A DNA stretch of 7,199 nucleotides from Candidatus Nitrosocosmicus sp. (lineage in GTDB: Archaea > Thermoproteota > Nitrososphaeria > Nitrososphaerales > Nitrososphaeraceae), in assembly GCA_030452275.1 (NCBI GenBank), contig JAKDMR010000099.1:1-7199 (forward strand), written 5' to 3'. The position numbers and the translations under genes were made by a program. The notes under the pieces are model-generated. The model had not been told where the DNA came from. It did not search any database and saw only the letters and a list, made by a program, of their open reading frames with translations. Below are positions 6,527 through 7,199 of this stretch, piece after piece. Position 1 is the first letter of the stretch. Each line of letters begins with the position of its first letter.

Positions 6527-6723
6527 ATGTTAACACTCGTTGGCCCTGACTACATGAAAATCTTTAATGCTGCCAAGGCTAACCATAACTGGGCTAGGTT
6601 CAAAGTTTACATGCTCCGTATGAGAGCGAGGCTCTGACTGAACCAATATCCTATGAAGCGGCTGTACAAATACCTCATAAAGAAGAAGGTGAATGGATGT
6701 TTGCCGCTTTAAGCCCAAAATAA
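6527..6723 (+). pseudogene. Small gene of unknown function split by a -1 frameshift
   Basis: The ATG at 6527 opens a frame beginning MLTLVGPDYMKIFNAAKANH and running to FKVY at 6599-6610, after which it continues briefly to a TGA at 6635-6637. One base back, the next frame reads HAPYESEALTEPISYEAAVQ and continues to a TAA at 6721-6723, with composition that looks coding (EEGEWMFAALSPK at the end). Joining them near 6608-6612 gives a smooth soluble protein of about 65 residues. The second frame has no start of its own, because a TAG in GCTAGG closes it upstream. A single lost base would explain the break. I do not recognise the family. There is no classical slippery heptamer at the junction, so programmed frameshifting is less likely than decay or a sequencing error. 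Confidence 0.45.
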
Positions 6724-6798
6724 AATAAGGAAACTAAAAAGGAAAATGAATAATGATAGTCTATATTATAAACTATAACATTTAATACTCTAAGACAG

Positions 6799-6807
6799 TA
6801 TATAAAA
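6799..6807 (+). promoter_or_regulatory. TATA box upstream of decayed methyltransferase region
   Basis: TATATAAAA is followed 21-25 bases later by an ATG at 6824 that opens a 23-codon frame, in the same reading phase as the methyltransferase-like relic further right. It may be the surviving promoter of that gene. Confidence 0.4.
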
Positions 6808-6907
6808 TTCGGGCTTAAATGACATGATAGGATCGCTTGTTGTGGTCAAAGATTTTCATGGAAGTTACTTAAGCATTCGACTGAACTGGAATTAGAAGCA
6901 GTCCTGA

Positions 6908-7199
6908 ACCAAGCCCCTTAATTTTAACAAAAGTTATTATAATTTGAGCAGGATTTATGACCTTCTGTATTCAAATGAGTTAGCTTATTGCAAAGATAGT
7001 ATTGGAAGTCTCCTGAAAAACATTGTTAAGTTAACAGGGCTCACTCGTTCTATGGAACACTTATAAAATATTGTAAATCTTGTTAAAATTCAACACTAAT
7101 CTATTGATTTTTTTCAGACTTTCCAACTATGCAAGAGATCCGACACTGTAGAACCAAGGGACATATGTCATCCCCTCACAGCAACTGGTACTGGTAGTA
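6908..7199 (+). pseudogene. Decayed SAM-dependent methyltransferase, runs off the window
   Basis: No long open frame exists here, but one plus-strand frame (codons starting at 6908) reads FNKSYYNLSRIYDLLY, then SNELAYCKDSIGSLLK. This closely resembles the N-terminal helix region of class I (UbiE/COG2226-type) methyltransferases, where a YDLL motif precedes the SAM-binding loop. Further on, TGLTRSMEHL (7034-7063) stands where a GTGxS...L loop would be expected, but the acidic strand before it is shortened or lost. After an in-frame TAA (7064-7066) and another (7097-7099), the segment beginning SIDF and containing CKRSDT resembles the next strand and helix of the same fold. An upstream ATG with a TATA box (6824) is in phase but separated by two more stops. 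I infer an old pseudogene continuing past the right edge. The early block is the strongest evidence; the rest is suggestive only. Confidence 0.38.

Noticed and set aside
6623..6635. Small inverted repeat AGAGC-GAG-GCTCT as a frameshift-stimulating stem
   Set aside because: The 5-bp arms with a three-base loop are weak, and there is no slippery heptamer at the frame junction.
6530..6718. 62-residue minus frame opposite the small frameshifted gene
   Set aside because: The plus strand explains the region better, with a TATA box, an ATG and coding-like composition in both halves.

Overview
This is an AT-rich window (roughly two thirds A+T by eye) that reads like a chromosome of an ammonia-oxidising archaeon of the Nitrososphaerales, perhaps a Nitrosocosmicus-like soil or sludge lineage. 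The case rests on TATA-like boxes lying 22-27 bases ahead of several start codons with no Shine-Dalgarno motif (leaderless transcription), on GTG and TTG starts, and on the character of the proteins. The lineage is an inference from style; no marker gene is present. I see no rRNA, tRNA, CRISPR array, transposase or integrase.

Layout. Positions 140-1375 (minus) encode a patatin-like phospholipase. Just upstream of it on the same strand, 1401-1484 looks like a stub of a response-regulator receiver domain. Positions 1683-2003 (plus) hold a possible small membrane protein behind a good leaderless promoter. Positions 2250-3944 (minus) are a full-length acetolactate-synthase-type TPP enzyme in one unbroken frame of 564 codons, interrupted by two internal stops: TGA at codon 418 and TAG at codon 530. 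There is no frameshift, so the two open pieces are one gene. A 238-base divergent promoter region follows, then a second, paralogous patatin (4183-5382, plus) and an FAD/NAD(P) ferredoxin-reductase-like protein (5517-6473, plus). The right end is decayed: a small gene at 6527-6723 appears to be split by one missing base, and 6908-7199 carries what looks like a decayed SAM-dependent methyltransferase running off the window.

Function. The intact genes are two lipid acyl hydrolases and a flavin reductase. They could belong to lipid remodelling and redox metabolism, but nothing in the sequence ties them into one pathway, and the genes are mostly transcribed separately. The most notable theme is gene decay. 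Up to four broken genes of different age sit between intact ones, and the TPP enzyme still has its promoter and nearly all family motifs, so it is either freshly inactivated or read through. I do not see a convincing new multi-gene system here.
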